From Flavobacterium sp. (GTDB lineage: Bacteria; Bacteroidota; Bacteroidia; Flavobacteriales; Flavobacteriaceae), in assembly GCA_012270005.1 (NCBI GenBank), contig JAAXJD010000113.1, positions 1 through 35,721 of the forward strand: a stretch of 35,721 nt of DNA, read 5' to 3'. A model generated the notes under the pieces. That model saw only the letters and a list, made by a program, of their open reading frames with translations, was not told the DNA's origin and did no database searches. This document shows, piece by piece, positions 13,666-22,816 of the stretch. The position numbers were made by a program, and so were the translations under genes. Each line of letters opens with the position of its first letter. Within the stretch, counting starts at the first letter, position 1.

Positions 13666-16476
13666 ATGCGCCACATCTTACTTATTGTGTTACTGGCAGT
13701 ACCATGCCTTTTATTTAGCCAGAATGTTACCCTTAGCGGAAAAATTATCGACTCGCAAAAGCTACCGGTTGAAGCAGCTACCGTGTACCTTAATTCGGCT
13801 AAAGATTCTACCCTGATTGATTACACCATTACCGATAAAAACGGGCAATGGCATCTTAAAACCAAAGCGCTAAAAACAGCGGCTACCCTAAAAGTTTCGT
13901 TTGTAGGCCTTAAAACTTACGCTAAAAAGCTCGATGCCATTACTGCTGATGTTGATTTTGGTACCGTTACCCTGGAGGATAATGCCAAGGTACTGGGCGA
14001 AGTAGTAGTAGAAGGCGAAATCCCGCCGATACGGGTAAAAAAAGATACTCTGGAATTTAACGCCGCCTCTTTTAACGTAAAGGCCGATGCTAACCTTCAG
14101 GAGCTGCTTAAACAGCTGCCGGGTCTTGAAATTGCTGCCGATGGCAAAATGACCATTAACGGTAAGGAGGTAAACCAGATATTAGTAAACGGTAAACCGT
14201 TTTTTGATAAAGACGGCAAAGTAGCCTTACAAAACCTCCCCGCAGAAATAATCAATAAAATACAGGTAACCTCTACCAAATCAAAGGAGGAGGAGCTTTC
14301 GGGGCAAAAGGCTACCGGAAATAACGCCAGTATTAATGTAACTATAGATGAGGATAAGAACAAGGGTATGTTTGGCCGGGGAACGGTAGGGTTTGGTACC
14401 AGCGGGCGGTACGAAAACAGCCTTTTGGCCAACTACTTTAAAGGCGACCGTAAGGTAAGTGTATTGGCTAGCTCTAATAACATAAACGCCATAGGTTTTT
14501 CTATGGACGAAATTTTTGACAACATGAGTGGTGGCCGCAACCAAAGTATGTGGAGTAACGGCAGTAGCTTTAATATTAACGGCATGCAGTTTGGCGGCGA
14601 TACCGGTATAACCCGCTCTAATATTTTCGGGCTTAATTATGCCGATAAATGGGTAAAAGGTTTTGACGGTGGCGGCAGTTATTTTTATTCTGATGGTAAA
14701 ACAGATAACACAAACAGGTCTACCGAAACCAACTTTGTAACCAAAGAAAATGAAAGCGACGAGGACCTGAGCTACGTTAACAAAAACGAAAATGTATCAA
14801 GGGCTTACCGATATTCCCACAATTACAATACAAACTTTAGCATTGCCGCCGATTCTACGTTGTCGGTATATTTTGAACCGAAATTTGTAAGGGGATATAC
14901 CCGTAACAATACACAGGCACAGCAAACGGTAAACCGACTTACATCGGGCTTATTGCTTACCGATACACGTGGTGAATATGCTAATGAAACCGATAACAAA
15001 TCGTTTTCTAATATGCTGGTGGTTAACAAGTCATTCCGTAAAGATAAAAGCAGTGGTGTAAGCCTTGATGTGCGGAATGAAAACACCCTGGCAGATGGTT
15101 ATGTGCTTAACAACACCGCTACAGACAGCTATGATTACACAGGCGGTACTCCTACAGTATCTCAGATTGGCAGAAATATTTTGCGCCGTAACCGTCAGAA
15201 GAAAGATGAGTACATTGCTGAGGCTAAGGCGTACACAAAACTAAAAGATAGTATTGCGCTAAGCGTGTCTATGGTATATAACAATGTGCGCAATACAGAA
15301 AACAGGCGCGGCTTTAATTACAATGGCACCGACGTTGATTATACTTCGTTTAACGACGCCATGAGCGGCTTTTTACGTGGGTCCGAACAGCGTTTTTCGC
15401 CAAGGATAGGCGTTGGCAGGGAAACTTCTAAAATGTGGGCAAATGTAGAAGGTGGTATGCGTTTTATAGATTTTAAAGCCGATGGCGTGTATACCGGTAC
15501 CGTAACGGCAATAAATAAGGATTATCTTAGACCTTATGCCGTTGCTCAGTTAAGCTACCATCTTACCAAAACCAAGTCGATATGGGCCAGCTATAATTAT
15601 GATGTTACCCTGCCGCAGGCATCGCAACTATTACCGGTTCAGGACATATTTAACCAGTTATCGTCTAACACCGGATACCTGGATTTAAAACCAAGCGAAA
15701 CGCATAACGTTTATTTGAATTTCAATGATTATGACTATGCCAACCGTAGCGGTTATTCCTTTTATGGAGGGTTTAATTACAACACGAGGGCAATAGTGGG
15801 CTATTCTGAAATTAATAACAATGCCATTTCTCAAAACAGCTACCGCAACGTAACCGATACATACAATAGTTGGTTTGGGGGCTATTGGTCTAAATCGTTT
15901 AAAAAAGAGGCACATTCGTTTAAACTTAATATGGGTTTATACGGCGGTTACAGTGCCGATAAAGGTTACTTAAACACTAAGCCTTATGAGGGCAAATCAC
16001 TGTCGTTAAGCCCTAATGTTAATGTTACCTACAAGTATGGCGAACTGCTTACCGTAAACCCGTTTTATGAGTTTGAAATGAATAAGACTAACTACACCAA
16101 TTACGCAGTTAGTTCGGCATCATCGAGCATACATAAACTGGGTATAAATACCACCAGCTATTGGCCGAAGCATATAGTAATGGGGCACGATTTAGCGTAT
16201 TCTTACAACCCGCAACAGGCATCGTTCCGTAAGCAATACTATTTGTGGAATGCCAGTATAGGGTACAGTTTCTGGAAAGACCAGCTTACCTTTAAAACTA
16301 AAGTGTATGACTTGCTGAACCAAAACCAGGGGATAACCCGTACGGTTTCGGCGCGTTCTATATCGGAACAGGAAAATACCGTACTAAAACGCTACGTTAT
16401 GTTCTCACTGAGCATTAAACTAGATAAGTTTGCGGGTAAAAAGCAGGCCGCAGAGGGTAGTGTTATAAGTTTTTAA
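13666..16476 (+). CDS. Outer-membrane beta-barrel protein, first tandem paralogue
   Basis: A signal peptide (ending LLFSQ, about residue 19) is followed by a carboxypeptidase-regulatory-like beta-sandwich (about 20-105; VTLSGKIIDSQKLPVEAATV). Next comes a plug-like domain (about 115-230) with IPPIRVKKDTLEFNAASFNV, LLKQLPGLEI and VNQILVNGKPFF. A long barrel with many aromatic-terminated strands follows. This is the TonB-dependent-receptor-like 'outer membrane beta-barrel family protein' architecture. No SusD partner is adjacent, so glycan uptake is not supported; a peptide, metal or siderophore ligand, or a non-transport role, is possible. It is closely similar to the next gene along the whole length, indicating a tandem duplication. 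Confidence 0.85.
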   Translation: MRHILLIVLLAVPCLLFSQNVTLSGKIIDSQKLPVEAATVYLNSAKDSTLIDYTITDKNGQWHLKTKALKTAATLKVSFVGLKTYAKKLDAITADVDFGTVTLEDNAKVLGEVVVEGEIPPIRVKKDTLEFNAASFNVKADANLQELLKQLPGLEIAADGKMTINGKEVNQILVNGKPFFDKDGKVALQNLPAEIINKIQVTSTKSKEEELSGQKATGNNASINVTIDEDKNKGMFGRGTVGFGTSGRYENSLLANYFKGDRKVSVLASSNNINAIGFSMDEIFDNMSGGRNQSMWSNGSSFNINGMQFGGDTGITRSNIFGLNYADKWVKGFDGGGSYFYSDGKTDNTNRSTETNFVTKENESDEDLSYVNKNENVSRAYRYSHNYNTNFSIAADSTLSVYFEPKFVRGYTRNNTQAQQTVNRLTSGLLLTDTRGEYANETDNKSFSNMLVVNKSFRKDKSSGVSLDVRNENTLADGYVLNNTATDSYDYTGGTPTVSQIGRNILRRNRQKKDEYIAEAKAYTKLKDSIALSVSMVYNNVRNTENRRGFNYNGTDVDYTSFNDAMSGFLRGSEQRFSPRIGVGRETSKMWANVEGGMRFIDFKADGVYTGTVTAINKDYLRPYAVAQLSYHLTKTKSIWASYNYDVTLPQASQLLPVQDIFNQLSSNTGYLDLKPSETHNVYLNFNDYDYANRSGYSFYGGFNYNTRAIVGYSEINNNAISQNSYRNVTDTYNSWFGGYWSKSFKKEAHSFKLNMGLYGGYSADKGYLNTKPYEGKSLSLSPNVNVTYKYGELLTVNPFYEFEMNKTNYTNYAVSSASSSIHKLGINTTSYWPKHIVMGHDLAYSYNPQQASFRKQYYLWNASIGYSFWKDQLTFKTKVYDLLNQNQGITRTVSARSISEQENTVLKRYVMFSLSIKLDKFAGKKQAAEGSVISF

Positions 16477-16487
16477 CCCTGATGATT

Positions 16488-16563
16488 TAAATTTGGGATA
16501 AAAAAATTGAAATGCCCGTTAAACCACCGGGCCTAAAATAGGTCTTTATTAAACAAGACCTAT
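16488..16563 (+). promoter_or_regulatory. Possible promoter and structured leader between the tandem barrel genes
   Basis: TAAATTTG at 16488-16495 matches the -7 consensus. Two hairpins follow: gcccg / cgggc (16514-16518 with 16528-16532), and a 9-bp stem ataggtctt / aagacctat (16538-16546 with 16555-16563) ending 15 bases before the ATG. Together they suggest separate transcription of the second paralogue with a folded leader. No -33 TTTG was found at the right spacing, so promoter use is tentative. Confidence 0.4.
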
Positions 16564-16578
16564 AACAAAACCTATCGA

Positions 16579-19419
16579 ATGAAAAAACTATTCCTTTTTA
16601 TCCTGCTCCTGGCAGGCTGTGTCTTTGGCTACAGCCAGTCGGTTACCTTTAAAGGCAGCGTACAGGATCCGGGCGGCTTACCCCTTGAGGCTGCTACGGT
16701 ATATATACGCTCTGCTAAAGATTCTACCCTTATAGATTACACTATTACAGACAATAAGGGTAACTGGCAAATGAAATCCCGCGGGGTATCCCAACCGTTT
16801 TTGCTTAAAGTTTCGTTTGTGGGGTTTGGCAATTACGAAAAACGCTACGAGCCTTTAGCGAAGGATACTGATTTTGGTGTAGTGAAACTTACGGATAAGA
16901 GTACCGAGCTTAAAGAACTGGTAATACAGGCAGATATACCACCTGTCAGGGTAAAGAAAGATACACTTGAGTTTGATGCTGCATCGTTTAAAGTACGGCC
17001 TGACAGTAATGTGCAAACCCTGCTAAAACAGCTGCCCGGCGTAGATATAGATGCTTCTGGTAAAATTACAGTAAACGGAAAGCAGGTAAACCAAATACTG
17101 GTAAACGGTAAGCCGTTTTTTGACCGTGATGGAAAAATAGCACTACAGAGCCTGCCGGCAGAACTGATTAAAAAAATCCAGGTTTCGGATTTTAAGACCA
17201 AAAAAGAGGAACTGCAAAAAAAACAGGCCGATAGCGATAATGCCAGCATTAATCTTACTATAGACAAGGATAAAAATAAGGGTGTATTCGGTAGGATTAC
17301 GGGTGGGTACGGTACTAATGACCGCTATGAAGCAAACGGACTAATTAACTACTTTAAAAACAACCGTAAGATTAGCCTGTTAGCGTCGAGTAATAACATT
17401 AACGCCTCGGGCTTTAGTAACGACGATATTTTTGACAGTATGGGTGGCGGCCGTAATATGATGATGTGGACTAACGGCAGTGGAACCACGTACGTTAACG
17501 GCGTTCCGGTAGGTGGTGGCGGTAATGGTATTACGGTAACCAATATTGCCGGTGTAAATTACAGCGATGAGTATAAAAAAGGGTTTGACCATTCGGCAAG
17601 TTATTTTTACAATGATACCGATACTAAAAATAACACCCGCAGCCGTAACGAAACCTTTCTTACCGATGCAAACGGAGCGGCCACAGGCGAAAGCCAGATA
17701 ACAAACAGCGCGTCTGACAGCCGTAGCATAAACACTTCTCATACCGCTAATACAGAGTTTGACATTAAGCCTGATAGTACATCCACAAATAATTTCAGGC
17801 CAAAATTTGTACGTACCGATACAAGCCGTGCTACAAGGAATACACAAAATACCACAGACCAGTTGGGCAACCTGCTAAACGAGAGTAGTGGTACTACCAG
17901 TAACGATGCGCTTAGTACGGCCTTTAGCAGTACCCTTACGTATAACAAAGTGCTGGGCAAGCGCGGGCGCGCATTTAGTGCGGAGTTTAGCAACAGCAAC
18001 AATAATACAGATAGTGACTACTATAACATTACTAATACTTCGTTTTACAACACAGGTACCACAGATAACAGGAACCAGCTTCAGCGAAGCAGAAGCCTGC
18101 GGGATAATTATAACATAGACGTATCTTATACAGAGCCCGTAACCGATTCTTTAAACCTGGAAATAGGTTCGGTCTACAAATGGTCTTCAAGCACAGACGA
18201 CCAAAAGGGGTACAATTTTAATCCGGCTACAGGCGCCTATGATAACGAAGCCGATGTTATTACCACTTATTTAAATTCTACCACGGTTACCACAAATCCG
18301 TATGCCAGCCTGCGCCTGGATAAGAAAAAGTACAACATTACCCTAAAGGCAGGTACAGGTATTTACAGTTTTGATAACTACGGCACCTACATGGGTAGCG
18401 ATTATAAAGTGAATAAAAACTACGTGCTGCCCACCGCTAATGCACGGTTTAGGTACAATTTTGCCAAAAGTAAGCGCCTTACGTTAAGTTATAATTTTAA
18501 TACCTCGTTTGCTTCAGCATCGCAGTTGTTGCCAATTTCAGATCTTGGTAATGCGCTAAGTACCACAGTAGGTAACCCTGACCTGTCTCCCGAAAAAAGC
18601 CATAACATATCGTTGTACTTTAATAACTACAACTTTGCCACGCGTTCGGGCTATTCGTTATACGGCGGAGGTACCATTAACGAAACCCAGATTGTAAACT
18701 ACACCAGCCTGGCCGATAACGGTAAGCGTACTACTACCTACGAAAATATAAACGGAGGGTATTCCAGCTATTTTGGTGGTAATTATAATAAAAATGTAAA
18801 GTCAGAATCGGGTAACAATCTACGGTATACCATTGGTTTAACCGCTAACTACAGCCGCAGCCTGGGGTATCTAAACACCCGCCTGTACAGTGCTAACCGG
18901 TTTTCGTTAAGCCCAACGGTAAACGTTAACTATGATTTAGGCGAAGTACTGACCATTAACCCAAGTTATACCTACAATATTAACGATGCCCAGTACACCA
19001 ATTATTCGGTGGGGCAGGTGAGTAATTTTGTGCATAAGGCATCGCTTATTATAACCAATTACTGGCCTAAGAACTTTGTAATGGGTAATGACTTTACCTA
19101 TACCTACAACTCTCAGCTTTCGGCAGGGTACAGGCGAGATTTCTTTTTGTGGAATACCAGCATTGGCTACAACTTTTACAAAGAACAGTTTCTGTTTAAG
19201 GTAAAAGTATACGATATACTCAACCAAAACCTTGGCAACAGCCGTACCATAAGCGCTTCCGGTATTACTGATTTACAAAATACGGTGCTTAAGCGTTACG
19301 CCATGTTCTCTCTTACGTGGAAGATAAACAACTTTGGCAATAAAAAACGCGGCTCTCAGGGAGGTATGCCGGGCAGGGGAGGCATGCCGGGTGGCGGCCG
19401 TATGCGCCGTATGCCTTAA
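16579..19419 (+). CDS. Outer-membrane beta-barrel protein, second tandem paralogue
   Basis: It has the same layout as the preceding gene: signal peptide (to about GYSQ, residue 20), regulatory-like domain with SAKDSTLIDYTITD, plug-like domain with PPVRVKKDTLEF and NQILVNGKPFF, then a large barrel. Identity is highest in the N-terminal 300 residues and in the last strands (VLKRYAMFSLTWKINNF). The barrel middle is more diverged, as expected if surface loops recognise different ligands. The C terminus differs: it ends in a Gly/Met/Arg-rich tail (GGMPGRGGMPGGGRMRRMP) absent from the first copy. Ligand unknown. Confidence 0.85.
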   Translation: MKKLFLFILLLAGCVFGYSQSVTFKGSVQDPGGLPLEAATVYIRSAKDSTLIDYTITDNKGNWQMKSRGVSQPFLLKVSFVGFGNYEKRYEPLAKDTDFGVVKLTDKSTELKELVIQADIPPVRVKKDTLEFDAASFKVRPDSNVQTLLKQLPGVDIDASGKITVNGKQVNQILVNGKPFFDRDGKIALQSLPAELIKKIQVSDFKTKKEELQKKQADSDNASINLTIDKDKNKGVFGRITGGYGTNDRYEANGLINYFKNNRKISLLASSNNINASGFSNDDIFDSMGGGRNMMMWTNGSGTTYVNGVPVGGGGNGITVTNIAGVNYSDEYKKGFDHSASYFYNDTDTKNNTRSRNETFLTDANGAATGESQITNSASDSRSINTSHTANTEFDIKPDSTSTNNFRPKFVRTDTSRATRNTQNTTDQLGNLLNESSGTTSNDALSTAFSSTLTYNKVLGKRGRAFSAEFSNSNNNTDSDYYNITNTSFYNTGTTDNRNQLQRSRSLRDNYNIDVSYTEPVTDSLNLEIGSVYKWSSSTDDQKGYNFNPATGAYDNEADVITTYLNSTTVTTNPYASLRLDKKKYNITLKAGTGIYSFDNYGTYMGSDYKVNKNYVLPTANARFRYNFAKSKRLTLSYNFNTSFASASQLLPISDLGNALSTTVGNPDLSPEKSHNISLYFNNYNFATRSGYSLYGGGTINETQIVNYTSLADNGKRTTTYENINGGYSSYFGGNYNKNVKSESGNNLRYTIGLTANYSRSLGYLNTRLYSANRFSLSPTVNVNYDLGEVLTINPSYTYNINDAQYTNYSVGQVSNFVHKASLIITNYWPKNFVMGNDFTYTYNSQLSAGYRRDFFLWNTSIGYNFYKEQFLFKVKVYDILNQNLGNSRTISASGITDLQNTVLKRYAMFSLTWKINNFGNKKRGSQGGMPGRGGMPGGGRMRRMP

Positions 19420-19444
19420 ATTCCCGAATCTTTACCGGTTCCTC

Positions 19445-19474
19445 GCTGCTATTTAAATATAGCGGCTATATTTG
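19445..19474 (+). promoter_or_regulatory. -7 element with an adjoining inverted repeat, upstream of the MBOAT gene
   Basis: TATATTTG (19467-19474) is a full -7 consensus ending six bases before the ATG. Immediately upstream is an 8-bp inverted repeat gctgctat / atagcggc (19445-19452 and 19459-19466). It would occupy the promoter spacer and might be an operator, or the end of the upstream transcript. Confidence 0.45.
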
Positions 19475-19480
19475 CATTGT

Positions 19481-20929
19481 ATGCTGTTTACAACCACAAC
19501 TTTTGCAGTATTTTTCCTTATTGTTTTCGCGGCTTATTACCTGGCCGGTGAAAAAAGAAGGCATTGGCAAAATGTACTACTGCTTGCCGCCAGCTATGTT
19601 TTTTATTGCTGGTGGGATTGGCGTTTTGGTTTTTTACTTGCGTTTTCTACCGTACTGGATTTTGCCTGTGCGCATGCCATAGTAGTGCATTCAAAAAACA
19701 GGAAAGCATGGCTTGGTATAAGTATTACGGCAAACCTTTTGTTGCTGGGGGTATTTAAGTACTATGATTTCTTTGCGTCTTCGTTGGCGGGGCTAATCAC
19801 AGGCATGGGCTTATCGGTACACCTACCGTTGCTAAAACTAATTTTGCCGGTAGGTATTTCATTTTATACATTTCATGGTCTTTCCTATATAATAGATGTG
19901 TATAATAAACGCCTTAATCCGTGCCGGAATATAGTAGACTATAGCCTTTTTGTAAGTTTTTTTCCGCTACTGGTTGCTGGCCCTATAGAAAGGGCTACCC
20001 ACCTGCTTCCTCAGATACAAGCCAAACGTAGCTTTAATTACGGTTTGGCAGTTAATGGCTTACAGCAGTTGTTGTGGGGCTTGGTAAAAAAACTTGTAAT
20101 AGCCGATAACTGCGCTTATTTTGCTAATTACATCTTTGGGCACTACACCACACTTCCTGCTAGTAGCCTTTTACTTGGCGCGTTGTTTTTTTCGTTTCAG
20201 ATATATGGAGATTTTTCCGGATATACAGATATAGCCTCAGGAGTAGCCAAATTACTGGGTTTCCGTTTGCTGCGTAATTTTGATTTCCCGTACTTTTCAA
20301 GGAGTATAGCCGAGTTTTGGCGTAAGTGGCATATTTCGTTAACCTCCTGGTTCAGGGATTATTTATACATACCGCTGGGCGGTAGCAAGGAGGGCAGGGC
20401 ACGTACAGTACGAAATGTATTTATAGTATTTTTAGTAAGCGGCCTTTGGCACGGGGCGGGATTTACCTTTATAATATGGGGTTTACTGCACGCCCTCTAT
20501 TTTTTGCCCGGATTATTTTTGTCCCGAAATCGCGAATATGCCAGCCAGCCTGTTGCCGAAGCTAAAGTATGGCCTTCGTGGATAGACCTGATAAAAATGA
20601 GTACAACGTTTGGTTTGGTCACCCTGGCATGGATATTTTTCCGGGCGGAGAGTTTGGTGCAGGCAGCAGGCTACTGTAAAGGCTTGTTGAGCCTTTCTTT
20701 GTTTTCGGTACCATTACTTTATAATTTTCCGTATGCTGCTACTACGCTGTTACTGTTGGTAGGTTTCATAATAATAGAATGGCGCGGGCGTAACCGCGAG
20801 TTTGCAATTGAAGGAATGGCAAAAGATAAACCAAAGCTTCTACGCTGGGTACTGTATTGTTTTTTGGTTTTTGCGGTACTGTTTTTTATGAATACAGATA
20901 AAACTTCATTTATTTATTTCAGGTTTTAA
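19481..20929 (+). CDS. MBOAT family O-acyltransferase
   Basis: This is a polytopic membrane acyltransferase of the AlgI/DltB type. It transfers acyl (often acetyl) groups across the membrane onto an extracytoplasmic polymer. Visible hallmarks are WRKWHISLTSWFRDYLYIPLGG and the MBOAT active-site histidine in SGLWHGAGFTFIIWGLLHALY, within about ten hydrophobic segments. ATG at 19481 is preferred over a TTG nine bases upstream. The SGNH-like gene follows after two bases, the usual pairing of an MBOAT with its periplasmic acceptor-side partner. Polymer unknown. Confidence 0.9.
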   Translation: MLFTTTTFAVFFLIVFAAYYLAGEKRRHWQNVLLLAASYVFYCWWDWRFGFLLAFSTVLDFACAHAIVVHSKNRKAWLGISITANLLLLGVFKYYDFFASSLAGLITGMGLSVHLPLLKLILPVGISFYTFHGLSYIIDVYNKRLNPCRNIVDYSLFVSFFPLLVAGPIERATHLLPQIQAKRSFNYGLAVNGLQQLLWGLVKKLVIADNCAYFANYIFGHYTTLPASSLLLGALFFSFQIYGDFSGYTDIASGVAKLLGFRLLRNFDFPYFSRSIAEFWRKWHISLTSWFRDYLYIPLGGSKEGRARTVRNVFIVFLVSGLWHGAGFTFIIWGLLHALYFLPGLFLSRNREYASQPVAEAKVWPSWIDLIKMSTTFGLVTLAWIFFRAESLVQAAGYCKGLLSLSLFSVPLLYNFPYAATTLLLLVGFIIIEWRGRNREFAIEGMAKDKPKLLRWVLYCFLVFAVLFFMNTDKTSFIYFRF

Positions 20930-20931
20930 GT

Positions 20932-21879
20932 ATGAAAAAGTTTCTGAAAAATATAGCCTTGTTTACTCCGCTGTGTGTGGTGCTTTATTTTCTGTTATTA
21001 ATTATAATGGGAGAGTTTGCGCCACACTGGCTGTACAGTAACCTGAGATATACAAGGGGATATAGCGACACGGGTTTACGTATTGCCGATATAAATAATA
21101 CGCCACCGCCCGATATTTTGGTTTTAGGATCATCTCATGCTTATAGGGAATTTGATCCGCGTATTTTTCGTCAATACGGTTACACCATGTTTAATCTGGG
21201 TTCCAGTTCGCAAACGCCGGTGCAAACCGGGCTGCTGTTGCAGCGTTATTTAAAGAAATTAAAACCACGTTGTATTATATATGAAGTTTATCCCGGTACA
21301 TTTTCTGTAGACGGTGCTGAGGGCGCTGCCGACCTGATTTCTAATGATACTGTTAAGGCCGATATGCTTAACATGGCATTTGGGATAAACGATATTGTGG
21401 TGTACAATACCCTCGCCTTTGCATGGTATCGTCAGGTTACCCACCGGGATCATACAGAAATGCAACAGATATTAGATAAGAACGATACCTATGTGCAGGG
21501 TGGCTATGTGGAACGAAAGATGGAATTTTACACTCCCGATATACCTAAGGGTAAACCCATAAAATGGAAGTTAAAAAACAAGCAGTTTACTGCCTTTGCG
21601 CAAAACCTGGCTTTTATAAAATCGCAGCGCATACCTTATGTACTGGTATATGCTCCCATACCGCGTGTAAGTTACAGCCGTTGCAAAAATAACAATGAGT
21701 TTAGCGAGAGAATGGCTACTTACGGGCCTTATTACAACTTTAACGGTAAGGTGCCGCTTAATGACTCATTGCACTTTTTTGATAACAACCACCTTAATCA
21801 GCAGGGGGTAGCGTTGTTTAACAAAGCACTCCTTTCGGCAGAGACTGTATTGCCTTTAAAGCAAAAGCCGCTTAAGTAG
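20932..21879 (+). CDS. Membrane-anchored SGNH-like protein, MBOAT partner
   Basis: An N-terminal membrane helix (about residues 7-26) anchors a periplasmic domain with SGNH-hydrolase blocks. Block I is LVLGSSHAYREFD (Ser67-Ser68-His69) and the C-terminal block is FFDNNHLNQQG with Asp284 and His287. In DltD, AlgJ and AlgX-like proteins these residues form the Ser-His-Asp site that completes acyl transfer started by the MBOAT protein. The GSSH form, in place of the classical GDS, is usual in this sub-branch. The two-base gap from the MBOAT stop strongly implies a joint complex. A terminator overlaps the stop codon. Confidence 0.75.
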   Translation: MKKFLKNIALFTPLCVVLYFLLLIIMGEFAPHWLYSNLRYTRGYSDTGLRIADINNTPPPDILVLGSSHAYREFDPRIFRQYGYTMFNLGSSSQTPVQTGLLLQRYLKKLKPRCIIYEVYPGTFSVDGAEGAADLISNDTVKADMLNMAFGINDIVVYNTLAFAWYRQVTHRDHTEMQQILDKNDTYVQGGYVERKMEFYTPDIPKGKPIKWKLKNKQFTAFAQNLAFIKSQRIPYVLVYAPIPRVSYSRCKNNNEFSERMATYGPYYNFNGKVPLNDSLHFFDNNHLNQQGVALFNKALLSAETVLPLKQKPLK

Positions 21880-21895
21880 CGGCTTTTGTGTTTTT
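21862..21895 (+). terminator. Terminator of the MBOAT-SGNH operon
   Basis: An 11-bp stem caaaagccgct / agcggcttttg (21862-21872 and 21878-21888) with a 5-base loop is followed by a T-rich run. The stem overlaps the last codons and the stop. It may also act on the convergent lptB transcript, since it is A-rich on the other side. Confidence 0.85.
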
Positions 21896-22728
21896 TATTC
21901 TTGGGTTGTTGTAGTACTATCTGTTGCGGTGTCGGTAGTTGCGTCTACAGTTTCTGCCGCAGTTGTTTCTTTACCGGGCCTTGGCGCATAAAAGTCGATT
22001 TTCTTTTTACGAAGCTCAAAATTTTGCCCCAGGTATACTTTACGTACCATTTCGTCGCTGGCCAGGTCTTCCGGTATACCGGCCTTAAGTATACCTCCTT
22101 CAAACATAAGGTAGGTTTTATCTGTTATGGCTAAGGTTTCCTGCACGTTGTGGTCTGTAATCAAAATACCTATGTTGCGGTCTTTTAGCTGGGCTACAAT
22201 ACGCTGAATATCTTCTACCGCTACGGGGTCTACACCTGCAAACGGTTCATCGAGCAGAATAAACTTAGGGTCTGTAGCCAGCGCACGGGCTATCTCTGTA
22301 CGGCGGCGCTCGCCACCGCTTAGCAGGTCGCCACGGTTAGTACGAATGTGCCCCAGTGAAAACTCATCGATAAGCGCTTCCATTTTTGCTTCCTGTTCTT
22401 TTTTAGAAAGGTTAGTAAGTTGCAGCACGCTCATAATGTTATCTTCAATACTCAGCTTACGGAATACCGATGCTTCCTGGGCAAGGTACCCTATGCCGTA
22501 TTGTGCACGCTTGTACATAGGGAAATTAGTAATCTCGGTCTGGTCCAGGTATATTTTGCCGCTGTTAGGCTTTACAAGCCCTACAATCATGTAAAACGAA
22601 GTGGTTTTACCGGCACCGTTGGGCCCCAGCAAACCCACGATTTCGCCTTGGTTTACCTCAACCGAAATGCCTTTTACCACACTACGGCCCTTATATGTTT
22701 TGATTAAATTGTCTGCCCTTAACTTCAT
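21895..22728 (-). CDS. lptB: LPS export ABC transporter ATP-binding protein LptB
   Basis: LptB is the cytoplasmic ATPase that powers LPS extraction by LptFGC. It shows Walker A GPNGAGKTTS (residues 35-44), the Q-loop region YLAQEASVFRKL, the ABC signature LSGGERRR, Walker B FILLDEPFAGVDP and the switch TDHNVQET. The core ends near residue 245 with YLGQNFELR. About 30 more residues follow, rich in Thr, Asp and Ala (ETVDATTDTATDSTTTTQE), which I do not know from LptB in general. It is the last gene of the kdsD-tatC unit, after an 88-base gap with an inverted repeat. Confidence 0.93.
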   Translation of the reverse strand: MKLRADNLIKTYKGRSVVKGISVEVNQGEIVGLLGPNGAGKTTSFYMIVGLVKPNSGKIYLDQTEITNFPMYKRAQYGIGYLAQEASVFRKLSIEDNIMSVLQLTNLSKKEQEAKMEALIDEFSLGHIRTNRGDLLSGGERRRTEIARALATDPKFILLDEPFAGVDPVAVEDIQRIVAQLKDRNIGILITDHNVQETLAITDKTYLMFEGGILKAGIPEDLASDEMVRKVYLGQNFELRKKKIDFYAPRPGKETTAAETVDATTDTATDSTTTTQE

Positions 22729-22734
22729 GGTTGT

Positions 22735-22802
22735 AATTGTTTAATGTAGCAATTTTTAAATGTACCAATTAATACGCTAACGCGTTGCTACATTAAATAA
22801 TT
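22735..22802. repeat. 18-bp inverted repeat (word aatgtagcaa) upstream of lptB
   Basis: The arms aattgtttaatgtagcaa (22735-22752) and ttgctacattaaataatt (22785-22802) are complementary except at one position. The spacer holds the related word tgtaccaatt. The flank to 22816 repeats the theme (ttgatacactgttacatta). It lies between the AhpD-like gene and lptB and could fold in the transcript. Confidence 0.75.
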
Positions 22803-22816
22803 GATACACTGTTACA

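Noticed and set aside
13666-19419. A SusCD-type polysaccharide utilisation locus
   Set aside because: There is no SusD-like lipoprotein, glycoside hydrolase or sigma/anti-sigma pair next to the two barrels.
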